Source: Owenia fusiformis (lineage: Eukaryota; Annelida; Polychaeta; Sabellida; Oweniidae). From it: DNA of 64,000 bases. The stretch is from the NCBI GenBank assembly GCA_903813345.2, contig CAIIXF020000010.1, positions 21,585,181-21,649,180 of the forward strand, read 5' to 3'. A program made the translations under genes and the position numbers. Positions 13,301-23,989 of this stretch are shown piece by piece. Positions within the stretch are counted from its first letter, which is position 1, and each line of letters opens with the position of its first letter. Under the pieces are notes generated by a model. It saw only the letters and a list, made by a program, of their open reading frames with translations. It ran no database searches and was not told where the DNA came from.

Positions 13301-16300
13301 GCCAAAATAAAAACTTACGGAGAGGAACAGATCAAGAAGTGGCCCGTTGTTTTCGTATTTGAGTCTAGTCCAGTCAATGCCATCACCCTCATAGGCCCTC
13401 TGTTCCTGGGAGAAGATATGTTCGTTGAAGAAGTACTGTAGCTGCTCATTAGCTACATTGATGCAGAGTTGTTCGAACCTGTTAGTCTTGAAATTCTCAA
13501 ATCCGGACATGTCGAGGATACCGATACTAGTTATCAACCCAGGCCTAGAACAAACCAAAATTACTAGTAGGTGCGTTGTAAGGAAATAGAGGAGGACGAA
13601 CATTGTGAGACCAAGTCTTTACTATCCCTTGGAATACACACCTCTCTCAAGCTTAGATAAAGTGGGGGCTCTGATAAATCAGAATTGAGAGGTCGAACAA
13701 TTGTAAGGACATAAGTAGACAAAGCATTGTCACGAGAAAATGTCACCTTCTTGTGAGAAGTTATATATTAGTGCAAATAATTACAAAAGTGGAACAATTG
13801 TTACAGACGACAAACGTTGACAACATCTTGTCAGAGGATAGCATGAAATGAGTATGTATTGGTAAAACGCAATAAAGAGGGCAGTATTTTATATCGACTT
13901 AGACAACAACTCTCGAAATCAAGTTTAAATATTTGAATTTTAATTCATTATTAGTACATTACAAACCTAAGATCAACTTTTGGTTTCAGCTGTATGTTGA
14001 TCTGTCTGACAAGCCATCCAAACAGTCGCTGGTAAACAGCCTTCGCTAAAGCGTCCTGGCCATCCTTAGCCTGGTCCTTGTTCTTGAAATGGACAACTTC
14101 CTCTCCCTTCGTCGATGTGGAAGTAGATATCAATGCAGTGGTCAGTTCAGTTTTGTCAAGTGACAGAAGGTTGGCAACTGAAAAAGTAAAATATCTCATT
14201 CAGTATGTCTAATTTAGCATGAAATGAGTATACCATATAGAAGAAATGTATTGGTAAAACGCAATAAAGAGGGCAGCATATCGGCTTACCCCCCTATCAC
14301 ACCAAACTAGTTCTTACCCGTTCTTGCCAGTCCTACGAAAACGTCGTAAAACGGGCTCAATCTGGCTGTGGTCGGGAAATATGTCTGAAATAATTAGCTT
14401 CTTCGTTCTTAAACAGTCTCCAATACGTCCATCTCGTTCGCAGTTCGTTCAGGTCGCACCACGTCGGTGTGCAACGTCGTAGAACGCGTCCCTTAGTCTA
14501 GAAGGTCAACATGACCTGATTACAGAACGGTATGGTCGCCATCGAATTTTGAATCGATTCAAAATTCTAAAATCACATTCCCGTCTGAGAAAGTTCCTAA
14601 AGTTCGTAAATAGACCTTAGAAAGTTGCAGCTACGTCCATTCCGTTTGCACACAGTTTCAAACCAGTTTTGAAGAACGCAGTGGCAACTTGTTCGGTGTG
14701 ATAGCTATATTTTTGCTAACTCGTTCATAAGCAGTGTTAAATACGTTCTTAATCAGTTTAAACCCATTTGCAATTAGTTCTACCTCGTTCTCAACACGTC
14801 CTCAGACAGTTCAACTCGTTGTTAAAACGTCCCTAGTAGGATTGAAGTACGACGGTTCCGTTTGGAGTACGTCCAGCTCGTCGTTAGTACGTTGTCACTC
14901 GTTCTAATTGTAGAACGTGACGACCACGAGAACATTTTGAGCATTGTCTAAGTTCTAGAGGACCTAACCGTTCGAGTACGTTCGATGAAGTTTGTAAATA
15001 GATCCCAAACGGTTCTTAGTAGGTCCAGTCAGTTCGTACACAGTTGAAGCCCGTTTTCGAGAACGTAGTGAGAACTAGTTTGGTGTGATAGTAGGGTTAG
15101 ACAACAACTCTCGAAACTAAGTTTAAAATATTTGAATTCTATATATTGCATTTGAAGGTGTGGATTTTCATTCAATTTATATTGATAATAGATATTGTTA
15201 TCATGCATTCATTCAATATAAACTTACCGACTTTTAGAGGGTATTCGTCAGTTATATAGACGCCATCAGTCACCTCATTGTTGGCGAAGTCTATGTTACT
15301 CAGGTGGAGTATAGACGAAAGGAGAGTGTAAACTGTGGAGACGTCCTGTAGGGAAGAGGGGTAAGTTCTGCCTCAGTCACATTTGATCTACGGTAGCCGT
15401 ATGGCGGTCGTAGCTTCCCAAAATCGAGAGAAATATGCAACAGTAGATATAGGGAAAAGTAGTACGAGCCTGGGAGTTGTAGATTTTCTATATCGATTTT
15501 ATGAAGCTACGGCCGCCGTACGCCCGCCGAAGGGCAAATGTGACTGAAGCTTGAGTTGTAAACTGTAAATGTCTAGGGAACAATGAATAGTTTTATTTAA
15601 ATCAATTAAGCGCATGTAAATTATAACAGGTCGAGAGGATAAGTGCTTACCTTCTCAGTGAAGCCTATAAGTCGCATTATGTCCTCCTGTTTCTGGAACA
15701 TGTGCTGGCAACGTAGTTTCTCTTTCTCAGTAGAAAACACTTGCCCACTTAAGTGAGTAGTCTGGTTTATTATTCTGAAATAAGCAACGTGTTGGTGATA
15801 TTATACATACAGTTTCCACCATTGTTTATAAGTTAAAGATATCTTTCCAACGGTACCAAGATTAGCCGGTAACCTTTTGGAGGTTTAAACTTCTTTATTT
15901 GAAGACTTTAGGAGATCTGGCTACTCATCTAATATCCTTCTGCGCAATAGGATCTTGATTCTTAACTGTTGACAACATGACACAAAGGAAATGTTATAAT
16001 ATTGTTTTTGACGTAATTCGACCCAATAAAATCTGTTTCGTAGAATATGCACTGATACCAATATATACCTATATTTTTCAGGGGCCTCAAGATAGTAGTA
16101 TCTGAGACGGTTCTCGGACATGCCTGCAAACAGGTTGTAGAAGACGTGGAAATTCCTTTCTCCGGGTCCCTGGCGCACCACTCTCGACTTCTCCAACAGG
16201 TAGTCTCTGATTGTTCCTGTTTTTATTATGAATTATGAAATGTAGAATGTAATGCAGGCAACACATGTATCATTTGCACGATAAAAAGATAACGAAAAAT

Positions 16301-17953
16301 TACTTTTTTGGGTGTCACTTTCGAAACAAATGCATGTATATGAAGTTAGATACATATTGACCATATGAGTGAATGATTAAGATAACTAGCAATCTACCTG
16401 TTTTTGTTTGACCCATAACAATTTACCTTGGCCTCAAGTCACCTAATCATGGGTGTGGAAGCGTAACAATAGCCCTCAAATACCTCAAAACGTAAAATAC
16501 CTAGATATTGACATTGGACCTTGAGTGACCTTGACCTCTGACCTTCGTAGAGCAAGTATGATGACCTGAGGTTGAATGGTCTAGGAGGAAATATCCGGAT
16601 AGAGAGAGAGAGAGATAGGATGTTAGAGAAAATGGGACAGACGATCGTACTTTATAGTGAAAAGATTATACTATCCTGGAAATACAAGATTCACTAACCG
16701 CCTATTAATGTTCCATCTTTTGTGCAGTTCAGTTCGACGTATTTACCAAACCTGCTGGAGTTGTTATTCATAACAGTTCTTGCGTTACCGAACGCTTCAA
16801 GAAGTGGATTCACCTACAGACAAAACAAATGCAATGTAGACTAAAATGTAAAAGTAATGGTACACCATTGGAAAGATGGGAGTGATTAGTGTTATATCAT
16901 GTACTAGTATTATGAGTTTAAGCTAGCATATATAATTGCATTTTAGCTATATTGTGACTATACGAACCATTATAATCTTTTCGGAGAGGACTGCATTTGC
17001 ACTTGGGCTGAGTTGTGTGATGTGTCTTATTATAAGTTTGACACTCTCGGTCTTTCCTGCCCCAGACTCCCCAGACACGAGAATACATTGGCTGTTGTGG
17101 GTCTCGCGCATGCGCTGATATGACTGATCCGCAACCCAAAACACGTGTGGACTAAGTTGACTTCTGACCTTGACATTGCGATATTTTTCATGATACTGAA
17201 AAATAACAAAAAGTACTAGTCTTAATGAATATTTGTTATACTAAATATCTTAGCTAATTATGTAAATTATTGTAGGGATGATAAAAAGATGGCGTTACGC
17301 AAACTCACCTCTCGTCCGTACAAATGAAGGGAATGGAACGGGTTAATGGCTACAAGTACATCGCCTATATATGTCTGGAAATAAAAACATATTGCAATTA
17401 CTTGAAACTTTTTTTTCAGTGAACAGTACAACAGTAGAGGTATTGTGTACTACTGGGCTTGTCTGATTGAGTTCACAACGGCCTGTACCCTTTACATGAT
17501 CAGTTTAAATTTATCTGTATCCGTACTCTTTCTCAGTAAGAGAACTTTATTTTATCCAAACAACAAAGAGTCAGACTTTGTAGTTTGAAAATCATTAAAC
17601 TTCCTGCTTATAAGTAACTAACTCTCATACAAGATCAAATGATAGCTACATTTAAGATAGTTTAAGATCACTAAATTTAAATATTTTAATCCAATTGATA
17701 TTGTCAGAGGTTAGTATTGCTACCTGACACGGACCAGGGTAGCATGATTAAGATTGCAATGGGTGAAAATGTGAGTTTACTGTTGAGATTTGAATACCAA
17801 GATAAAATGAATGCCTTGATTAACAAAACAGAAGGCAGGCTCGTAACTTACGTAATATATTCCATTTTTATATCTGGCCTGCAGTTCATCGAGTATGGTT
17901 CTCTCATCGAGTATCTCGAGGGTGGAGAGATCGTCCACTACCCCTCGGGGCAT
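1373..17953 (-). CDS. CHS: Myosin-motor chitin synthase, 25 exons, 3' part beyond left edge
   Basis: Chitin synthase polymerises GlcNAc from UDP-GlcNAc and exports chitin across the plasma membrane; in molluscs the enzyme carries an N-terminal myosin head. Exons in transcript order: 17852-17953, 17309-17374, 16968-17195, 16699-16813, 16069-16216, 15651-15774, 15228-15345, 13967-14177, 13319-13544, 12846-13010, 12529-12671, 12126-12236, 11860-11935, 11433-11638, 10864-11134, 10328-10572, 9777-9969, 9487-9633, 8163-9391, 7789-7930, 7363-7467, 6768-6889, 5798-5877, 5012-5496, 1373-1508. Every junction is GT-AG and the phases close, giving 1,731 codons plus one base. The ATG at 17953 has an in-frame TAA three codons upstream. 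Motor residues are 1-770, the membrane region about 850-1400, and the catalytic start from about 1470 with CATMWHET at 1478-1485 and LDGDIDF at 1695-1701. The rest of the catalytic domain and the C-terminal membrane part lie outside the window. Exon ends are eye-called, so a few could shift. Confidence 0.93.
2278..2330 (+). repeat. Fragment of a dispersed repeat also present at 56.2 and 57.2 kb
   Basis: The segment ATGCGAGTAGAAATTATCTT and following bases recur nearly unchanged at about 56235 and 57195, inside the lectin duplication. The shared stretch is short and sits at the edge of each copy, as expected for the end of an interspersed repeat. Confidence 0.6.
2618..2950. repeat. T-rich low-complexity tract
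   Basis: About 330 bases made almost only of runs of T and A separated by CAAAA or CATAA units. It keeps two overlapping frames open, which gives Phe/Lys/Asn/Ile-rich translations with no coding meaning. It lies in the long intron of the chitin synthase gene and is probably the expanded interior or flank of the fold-back elements that follow. Confidence 0.85.
3082..3196. repeat. Fold-back element with arms of about 39 bp
   Basis: Left arm 3082-3120 (GTTATGTCACTATCGTGGCA onward) and right arm 3156-3196 are reverse complements with only a few mismatches, around a 35-base centre. It abuts the next TIR element and is probably part of a composite MITE. Confidence 0.8.
3201..3452. mobile_element. 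252 bp MITE with perfect 24 bp terminal inverted repeats
   Basis: Bases 3201-3224 (starting TTATAACATACCTATG) are the exact reverse complement of 3429-3452. The interior has no open frame. It is a non-autonomous DNA element of unknown superfamily in the last intron of the chitin synthase. Confidence 0.8.
3458..3646. repeat. Fold-back repeat with 28-base arms
   Basis: GGTTATTTACTGGGAGGGAT onward (3458-3485) pairs with 3620-3646 (CATATTCAATCCTGACCAGA onward). Between them are repeated copies of CAATATCATATT in both orientations. It starts six bases after the previous MITE, so three palindromic elements lie end to end. Confidence 0.75.
5922..6587. mobile_element. 666 bp non-autonomous TIR element (ACAGTAAAACCTG ends)
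   Basis: The left end ACAGTAAAACCTG at 5922-5934 is mirrored by CAGGTTTTACTGT at 6575-6587. Weaker similarity extends inward through TAGTGAAC on both sides. There is no open frame. It sits in the intron between exons 23 and 22 of the chitin synthase. Confidence 0.75.
7072..7305. repeat. GGCCC/GGGGCC-rich intronic repeat
   Basis: The tract has alternating GGGCCC, GGCCTT and AAAAA units, with a composition unlike the AT-rich intron around it (between chitin synthase exons 22 and 21). It resembles the short interspersed elements with G or C runs at 36.5, 51.8 and 63.2 kb, but no clear terminal repeat was found. Confidence 0.5.
7363..10572 (-). other. Linker and multi-pass membrane region of chitin synthase (exons 16-21)
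   Basis: Exon 16 (10328-10572) is a Ser/Thr- and charge-rich linker. Exons 17, 18 and the large exon 19 (8163-9391) encode roughly nine or ten hydrophobic helices, for example around [34 protein letters not shown] and [15 protein letters not shown] polar loop of about 120 residues in exon 19 carries several basic clusters. Exon 20 resumes with [21 protein letters not shown]. Exon 21 (7363-7467) is 35 codons of mostly Ser, Thr, Asn and Arg with phase 0 at both ends. The helix count is by eye and approximate. Confidence 0.85.
10138..10309. repeat. Fold-back MITE in the intron between exons 17 and 16
   Basis: The left arm contains GAATGCA, GATGTCGGCTACCGGATAACC and ACCAACTCATT. The right arm gives the same blocks inverted and in reverse order (AATGAGTTGACC, GGTTAATCCGGTTGCCGACA, TGCATTC). 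The arms span nearly the whole element. Confidence 0.75.
13841..13942. repeat. Intron repeat flanking exon 8, empty-site copy
   Basis: This segment (GCATGAAATGAGTATGTATT onward) is nearly identical to 14217-14288 joined to 15097-15141. The two copies lie on either side of exon 8 of the chitin synthase. The copy here has no insertion and reads straight through the TTA where the other copy is interrupted. Confidence 0.8.
14289..15096. mobile_element. 808 bp TIR transposon-like element with TTA target duplication
   Basis: The left end CCCCCCTATCACACCAAACT and the right end (reverse complement CCCTACTATCACACCAAACT) match over 26 bases with two mismatches. TTA flanks both ends (14286-14288 and 15097-15099). 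The empty-site copy near 13900 has a single TTA at that point, so the boundaries are well supported. A three-base TTA duplication is typical of PIF/Harbinger elements. There is no open frame. The interior is made of degenerate GTTC/CGTCC units and contains a second copy of the right end near 14646-14706. Confidence 0.85.
15372..15549. repeat. Fold-back MITE (CAGTCACATTTG ends)
   Basis: The left arm CTCAGTCACATTTG...GGCGGTCGTAGCTTC and the right arm GAAGCTACGGCCGCCGTACG...CAAATGTGACTGAAG are inverted copies of about 50 bases around a centre of about 70 bases. It lies in the intron between exons 7 and 6 of the chitin synthase. Confidence 0.8.
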
Positions 17954-17992
17954 GGTTGCTTACTACTCAATTACTCGGGGGTATAACTCTTC
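17954..17992 (-). other. 5' UTR part of the first coding exon of chitin synthase
   Basis: A strong acceptor (CTTGCAG after a pyrimidine tract) ends just above 17992, so the exon that holds the start codon is preceded by at least one untranslated exon. I could not place that exon or the promoter in the 18-24 kb stretch upstream. Confidence 0.6.
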
Positions 17993-18164
17993 CTGCAAGT
18001 AGTAGAAGTGTAAAAAGATTATCTTATTAAAATATTTCGAGAAACCTATAAATGTAACTCCAGACCATACTGTGTACATTCTTACTGATATCGATGAACT
18101 ATACGTCATATACAGGAATAGACTAGATACAAGTAAAAATAATCTTGATTTATATTTGAAATCT

Positions 18165-18490
18165 ACATGTAAAGTTACATCTAGGAATGTGGTTTGAAAA
18201 CTTCGAAACATGATTTAATTTTCTTTGAAAATGTGACTTCTAGGTCGGGTAGATTCCCCATAAATCACAAATCATAAATAAAAAGTGAAATATATTTCCT
18301 TGGGTTGGACAGATAATATTTTCTTTTACTGGACATATTTTCACTTGTATATATATATTCATCAGACATATAATGGTGATATGAACGATGATTTACTTTG
18401 ATAAATAATCAAGTGAGGGAACTTTACTATATCTGCCATGGTATCTGACCCGAATTAGCCACCCGGTAGTAAAACTGGTAACTACAGGTA
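18165..18490. repeat. Dispersed repeat shared with 57.24-57.57 kb
   Basis: Blocks such as TTTAATTTTCTTTGAAAATG, GTGACTTCTAGGTCGGG, TTTTCTTTTACTGGACATAT and AAAACTGGTAAC occur in the same order here and at 57240-57570. Part of the same family lies inverted at 43250-43480. It is an interspersed element just upstream of the chitin synthase start exon. Confidence 0.7.
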
Positions 18491-21400
18491 CCTTCAGTTC
18501 TGGCATATGGGTTATCCATGAAAAATGTCACATGCACGTAAGCTTGAAAAACATCAGCATATGAATTGTTGGACTTATTTTTGGTTTCTAGTCTCATTAT
18601 TCATGCCTCGAGTATAATTGGGGTATTCTATACTATAAGGTTACCGTTATCTCTGCCTGGAAGATTGTTTACTCCTGGCCTTGCCTGGTGATTGGCAAGT
18701 TGGCTGTTTGTATACACTATCTAAGTGTTCCTTTATGGCTACAACTAACTTCTGGGATAGGCATAGGATATATACTGACATAAATTATCCTGGAAAACTG
18801 TGGGAAAATAGGGATGTATATATACACGTTTGCGATCGCGTCTCTGAACCGTCGGAACACATGTAATGGTGGGTGAGAGGTGATGCCATTATACCAGTAC
18901 TGGGTGCGACGTTTTAGTGAAAGGTTTTCATGCACAGCCAGGGATAGACTTAGGTAGGTTTATCAGTCTTGCTTGTATTTCATTTACTTTTTTTACCCAT
19001 TACTCGGCGGAAGGCCGATTCTGTCGGGGTCTTTTAATTGTTCAAACCTTATCTTTAGACCCCCTAAAATATATATTTGGCAACGTAACAATATGCCTTA
19101 TATCGACCGACCCCTTTCTATTTAGATATAGCAAATATTTAATTGTACTTGTTTAATTGATTTGTGAAGTAGAACCTTTAATGTGAAGTTGGCTTTTTAG
19201 TTAAAGAAAATATGAATTTAATAATGCTACAGGATAATTGTGAAAAAATGCAAGTAAACAAAACTTATACAGGGATTCATTTCAATGATTCTAGTGTCTT
19301 CGGTTTGTAAATGTTAATTAATATATACAATGTGTACAGCAGTCACAATCATAATTTCACAATGGTCTATATTTTCTTTTCCCCTTCGGACAATATACTA
19401 TCATGATTTTTTCAAGAGATCCCTGAAACTTTGATAAATACATTTTTAATTCTATCTACTTTATTCCCCGACGATCAATGCTCATAATGTGAGCCACATC
19501 TCGGTGGACTTTTTCAACATTTCAACATGGCAAGTCCCAATATATGTTGTTGAGAAGTATCTGGTTAGTAATATCTTGCAGGCTCTTGCAAGTGAATGAT
19601 CATTGAGCTGCTAAGTTACACCAACTGATAAAATGTCTGAGTATTTCTCTTCTTGCGGATTTTCAGATTGGGCTGTTGAAAAGTAGGGAAGAAAAAATGG
19701 GTCTACGGTTAAAAAAATCCTGTTTTCACAATATTGGCAAAGATATTGTGCTGTTTTCTTATTACATTCGATGGGAGCATCTTGTCATAAAGAAGTATCA
19801 TGGACTTGATATATAGAGGGCATATTGTTATGTTGGGTCTGGGTCGTTAAGTTTTTTTATCTATATTTGATACCACCCTTCGTATTTTTCTCAAAATTAA
19901 CATTGGCGTTTTGCCTGTTGTTGAGCATAAGCAGATAACATCTGAAGCAAGTGTGAATCAGATATCAGAAATGATTTATAGTTTTATAAACCCATCGTAT
20001 TGTGCAGTTAAGAAAAAACACCCACCATGCAAATACCAGCATCATATCTTTGGAAATATTCATACATTGTCTAGGCGTTAATCACAAATTTTCCCTGTAA
20101 TATTGTGAACGTGATTGTGTTACTGATCAAACAAACACAACTTTCGACACTTATCTTTTCGGGGATAATTTTTCGTGAGAAGTTAAAGTTGGAGTTTATG
20201 AGATAAGTAAAAATAAGCCACGTAGAGCGTTGAAACAAACAAATCTGGGCAAACTTATTGAATGCGAGTTATATCATTTCCAGACACAATGTTTTCCATG
20301 TGGTTGTGATATAAACTTCTTCCCATATCAAATAAATCACAAAGGGCGACGTTAGAAACCATTAGAAAACACAAAAACACAATCACCATAACAATATCCA
20401 AGGAGGAAAAAGCACAATTGGCAACCAGAGGAAACACTCAATCGCCCATCTTAGTTCAATTAATTTAGAAACAGCATTTTTAACAATTTTAAGAATTATA
20501 ATTGGCTTAACCCCAGTTAACAATTTACTCCTTAGTAAGAATGTTGAGTAGTGTGTGGTATCACTGTTTTGTCCTCACTGCACATTTAACATGCATAACA
20601 TCAGTTAATAATTGATACCGTTCCATATTATCATATTAACCAAACCGCATGACAATATAGTCTATTACCTTGGATTACCTTTGTAAAATACACAATCAAA
20701 GTCACAATTATCGACACCATTCAAAAAGGTTCACATTATTTTCACCACATGACTAAATTTTGATGTTTAATTGATTTGCAGGGATCAAAGAGGATAGGTT
20801 GGGAAGTATATCGCTCACACTCTACGTTTGTAGGTGTATTGGATAACCTCCACGATCCACAAATACATTGGTAATAACCTGCCAAAACCATTGCTCGCCA
20901 TTTAGTTGATATGACGATATCTTCAATATGATTCAGTCTCAACAAGTTATCAGCAATTGGAAACTCTTATTTACATCAAATCGGGATATAACAAGAAAAG
21001 GTAAGTTGATATATTGTGTAACACTATTATAGGGAATCTTGGATTCCCAAGGTTTGAGATTTTTCTGAAAATCGTGCGACATTGACTGGGATTGGCATTG
21101 CTCCCTCGACTTTGCTTCCTCATATACAAGGAACAATTGATAGTCGAGGATATACAAAGGAGGATAGGCTACGTATACATTTTATAGATAAGCTAATGAA
21201 ATTTTAGTTCATTACTTCACACGTGTTTCTCTGATCCATATTTTTCCAAATAGCTAAACCCTTGCATTGTGTACAGTCTCCAGAATTACCTCAACACTTT
21301 ATTTTACAAAAACCACCTAACCTAACTAATCTCCCGGGACTAATCTACAATATTTTCACTGTGCACTTAACTTACGAAGTGAAATAAAAATGTATTTCAA

Positions 21401-23976
21401 CACTTAAAAAGTCAAGATGTGCTCTTAATGAGATAAACAGAACTCTAATAATAAATTTATATAATTCTGCGAACTTCAAGACTGTGATAAGGCCGGGTAA
21501 GGCTGGTAAAGTCGACTCATCCTCATACTGTTGATTTCGTAATTATTATTTAGCGGCTATTAATATTTTTACGGAAATCTGAACAATTGTGAAACTTCAA
21601 ATACAAGAAGAAACACCGGTACGCCTGGTCAGGAGTAGTAAAGGTAAGTAGACTGAATTGGATGCATTTTGAGGATGGGTTTTTATTCTGGCATCAACAG
21701 GAAGTTTCAATGAGTTATCTAATTACCGTTGAGATCAGGTATGAGTCAAATTAATCATACCTAGGCGGAATTGTGGCTCATATACTGACTGATAAGACAC
21801 AGGTCGTACATACATAATCTATTATCTATAGTAAACACTAAAGCATAACTCAGTGTAAGTGTGATGAGTCTGAAGTGTGTTGTGGAATACTCTTAGAATA
21901 CAAATATGATAGCGATGGACGTTCTAAAGACTGGTAGAAGAATAAGCACAGAATGTGAGTAATTATTTGATTTTTAACTATAGTAAGTAGATTTTGGGGG
22001 GTTTTAGGTTATTTTAAATAGGATTCTAGTTCTTTATGATGGAATAATTCGTATTCAATACCCCCTACCTCAATTCAAATATAAAGCAACAACTATTAAA
22101 AACATGCAGCTTATGAGAGCATGATTTCAATTATTTGATAAAATAAAGTTTTGCTGCCTCCCTAAAACTAATTTTGTGTTTTGAGAAGATTCGTTACTAT
22201 TTAATGTATTCATCATTTTGTTACAAATATCAGTCAAGTGTTTGCAATGTTGAGGTTGAAAACAAAAAAAAGAACAAAGAAAGGAAAACACATTTACATA
22301 CGTGTAACCGGTCATAAGGAAACTATGGTACAAAGAGACATTGTTCATACCTCCCCCCCCCCCCCATCATTTCCCTCACCATTCATCAATTATAATTATG
22401 AGATAGGCCAAAACTCGATGCAAGAGTATTGGTAAGTTAAAGTTTGACCTCGAAATGCAGTTAACCACTAGCGGACCAGGTGAGGAAGGTTCATATGGAC
22501 AACTGGTCTGTTAACTCACATCTGTTATGATTGATATTAGAGTTCTGTTCCAAGGCGGTAAAGCAGGGCAACTGTTAAAATAGAAATAGATCGTTTATGT
22601 TCAACTACAGTCTGCCTGTTCATACACAACGAAATTGGATTTTACTTTTTCGTGCGCTGATTTAATATAATCAATGTTGACTAAAGATAGAATCAGAGAT
22701 ACTGTCGAGAAAAACTTTTTGGAATTTTAAACTCATACAGTTCATACTGTTCTTGTCTTTCTGATGATGTCAGGAGTTTAAAGTTTGATTCTGTCCATAT
22801 CCGTTCCCTACATTGTATGTATTCGGACATCTGATTTTCAATGAATTCCTTGATACACTGACTGAGTATTAAATGGGTATATGACCATTGGTTTGATTTG
22901 TAAATATTGCCGAACTGAATTATTTTTCTTGCTATTAGTTTTAGTGATTTAGTTTTTTAGTAAGAATAAAAAACGATTTCGTGGTTTTATTCATACACAA
23001 ATATTGATCGATGTCTATACATTTAAAATGCGATACCTCGATCGGTGACGTATATTCAGGCAATCGCATACGTACATACGAGGAAAAAGATACAGTCTGG
23101 TAGTCGCCTTGTAATAGTTAATCTCAACTTGTCTTGATTAACAAGGTTTTCTATATTTCTGTAGCACATCTGTAAAAACAGGGCTTTCTGCAGTGGTTAT
23201 ATTGGGAATGTTACAGGGCACACTGTGGTGTAATAGTTACGATAACTGTAGTTTCCGTAATATTTTCGTTTTGAAAATGGCAGAAATTGTCATTCCAACT
23301 TATTGGCTCTTATTATTTCCAATTAACTTTTTATGAGCTTTTTAAAGTACGATCATTAAGTTACTGTTACTGAAGTAAGACAGTTTTACTCAATTTCAAG
23401 CTTCTTTGCTAGTAATTATATTACAAGAGGACACACGACAACATGGCTCGCGGCCATGATCAAATGATGAAATTACATATACTACTATTAAGTTCATTTA
23501 GCAAGTGATAGAGAGCAAAATATGTCTGTCTTTTGTTAATGTTGTTAGTGCTTCGGTAACTGTTGTTTCCGTACCGGTTGCTCCATTGTTAGATGACATA
23601 AGCAGCATATAGAATTGGGATTAGTGAATCGTTAACTAACAAGAACTTTTTGGTTTCTTTTCGCGTTTAAACATATCAACAGATCATTATACCGTTTGTT
23701 TGGATAACAGGAAATAATTGGAACAAGTTGTATCAAAGTTAAGACTTAGTTCATTGTAAACGTGTTTATTGGAGATAAGTTTAAATATCAGGGTGTCTTA
23801 TTTTATTGGATATAGTGTACTTAATTTAAAACGTCCACAATCCTTTCATACGATAATATATTAGATTATTGTAAAAGAGGGAAGACATATGATAATAAAT
23901 TCTATATATTTATGTAAATAACAGATAGCGAACATGCGTATGATAAACATGACTAATATTTACATTATGTTTCCAG
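18491..23976. other. Intergenic stretch, no gene recognised
   Basis: The open frames here are short and lack domain character. There is a C run at about 22352-22365. A possible untranslated exon for the downstream gene could lie near 21909-21953, where a GTGAGT donor follows, but the reading frame does not join and this is only a guess. It should also hold the promoter of the minus-strand chitin synthase and of the plus-strand gene at 23990, neither of which I can point to. Confidence 0.4.
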
Positions 23977-23989
23977 ATTCGTAAAAGCT

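Larger units (their letters stand above)
10864..17953 (-). other. Myosin motor domain of the chitin synthase (exons 1-15)
   Basis: These 15 exons encode an actin-based motor head of about 770 residues with no SH3-like N-terminal domain. Seen directly: P-loop GESGAGKT at 98-105, switch I around NNNSSRFGK at 148-156, switch II as LDMSGFENF at 381-389, an actin-binding segment with [10 protein letters not shown] in exon 14, and a single IQ-like motif ([16 protein letters not shown]) at 740-755. All nucleotide-binding motifs look intact, so ATPase activity is plausible. The isolated head resembles unconventional myosins. What identifies it as the chitin synthase head is the continuous splicing into chitin synthase exons downstream. 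Confidence 0.93.

Noticed and set aside
20742-21157. Two adjacent minus-strand frames of 67 and 72 codons
   Set aside because: They are in AT-rich intergenic DNA, show no domain, and no convincing splice joins them.
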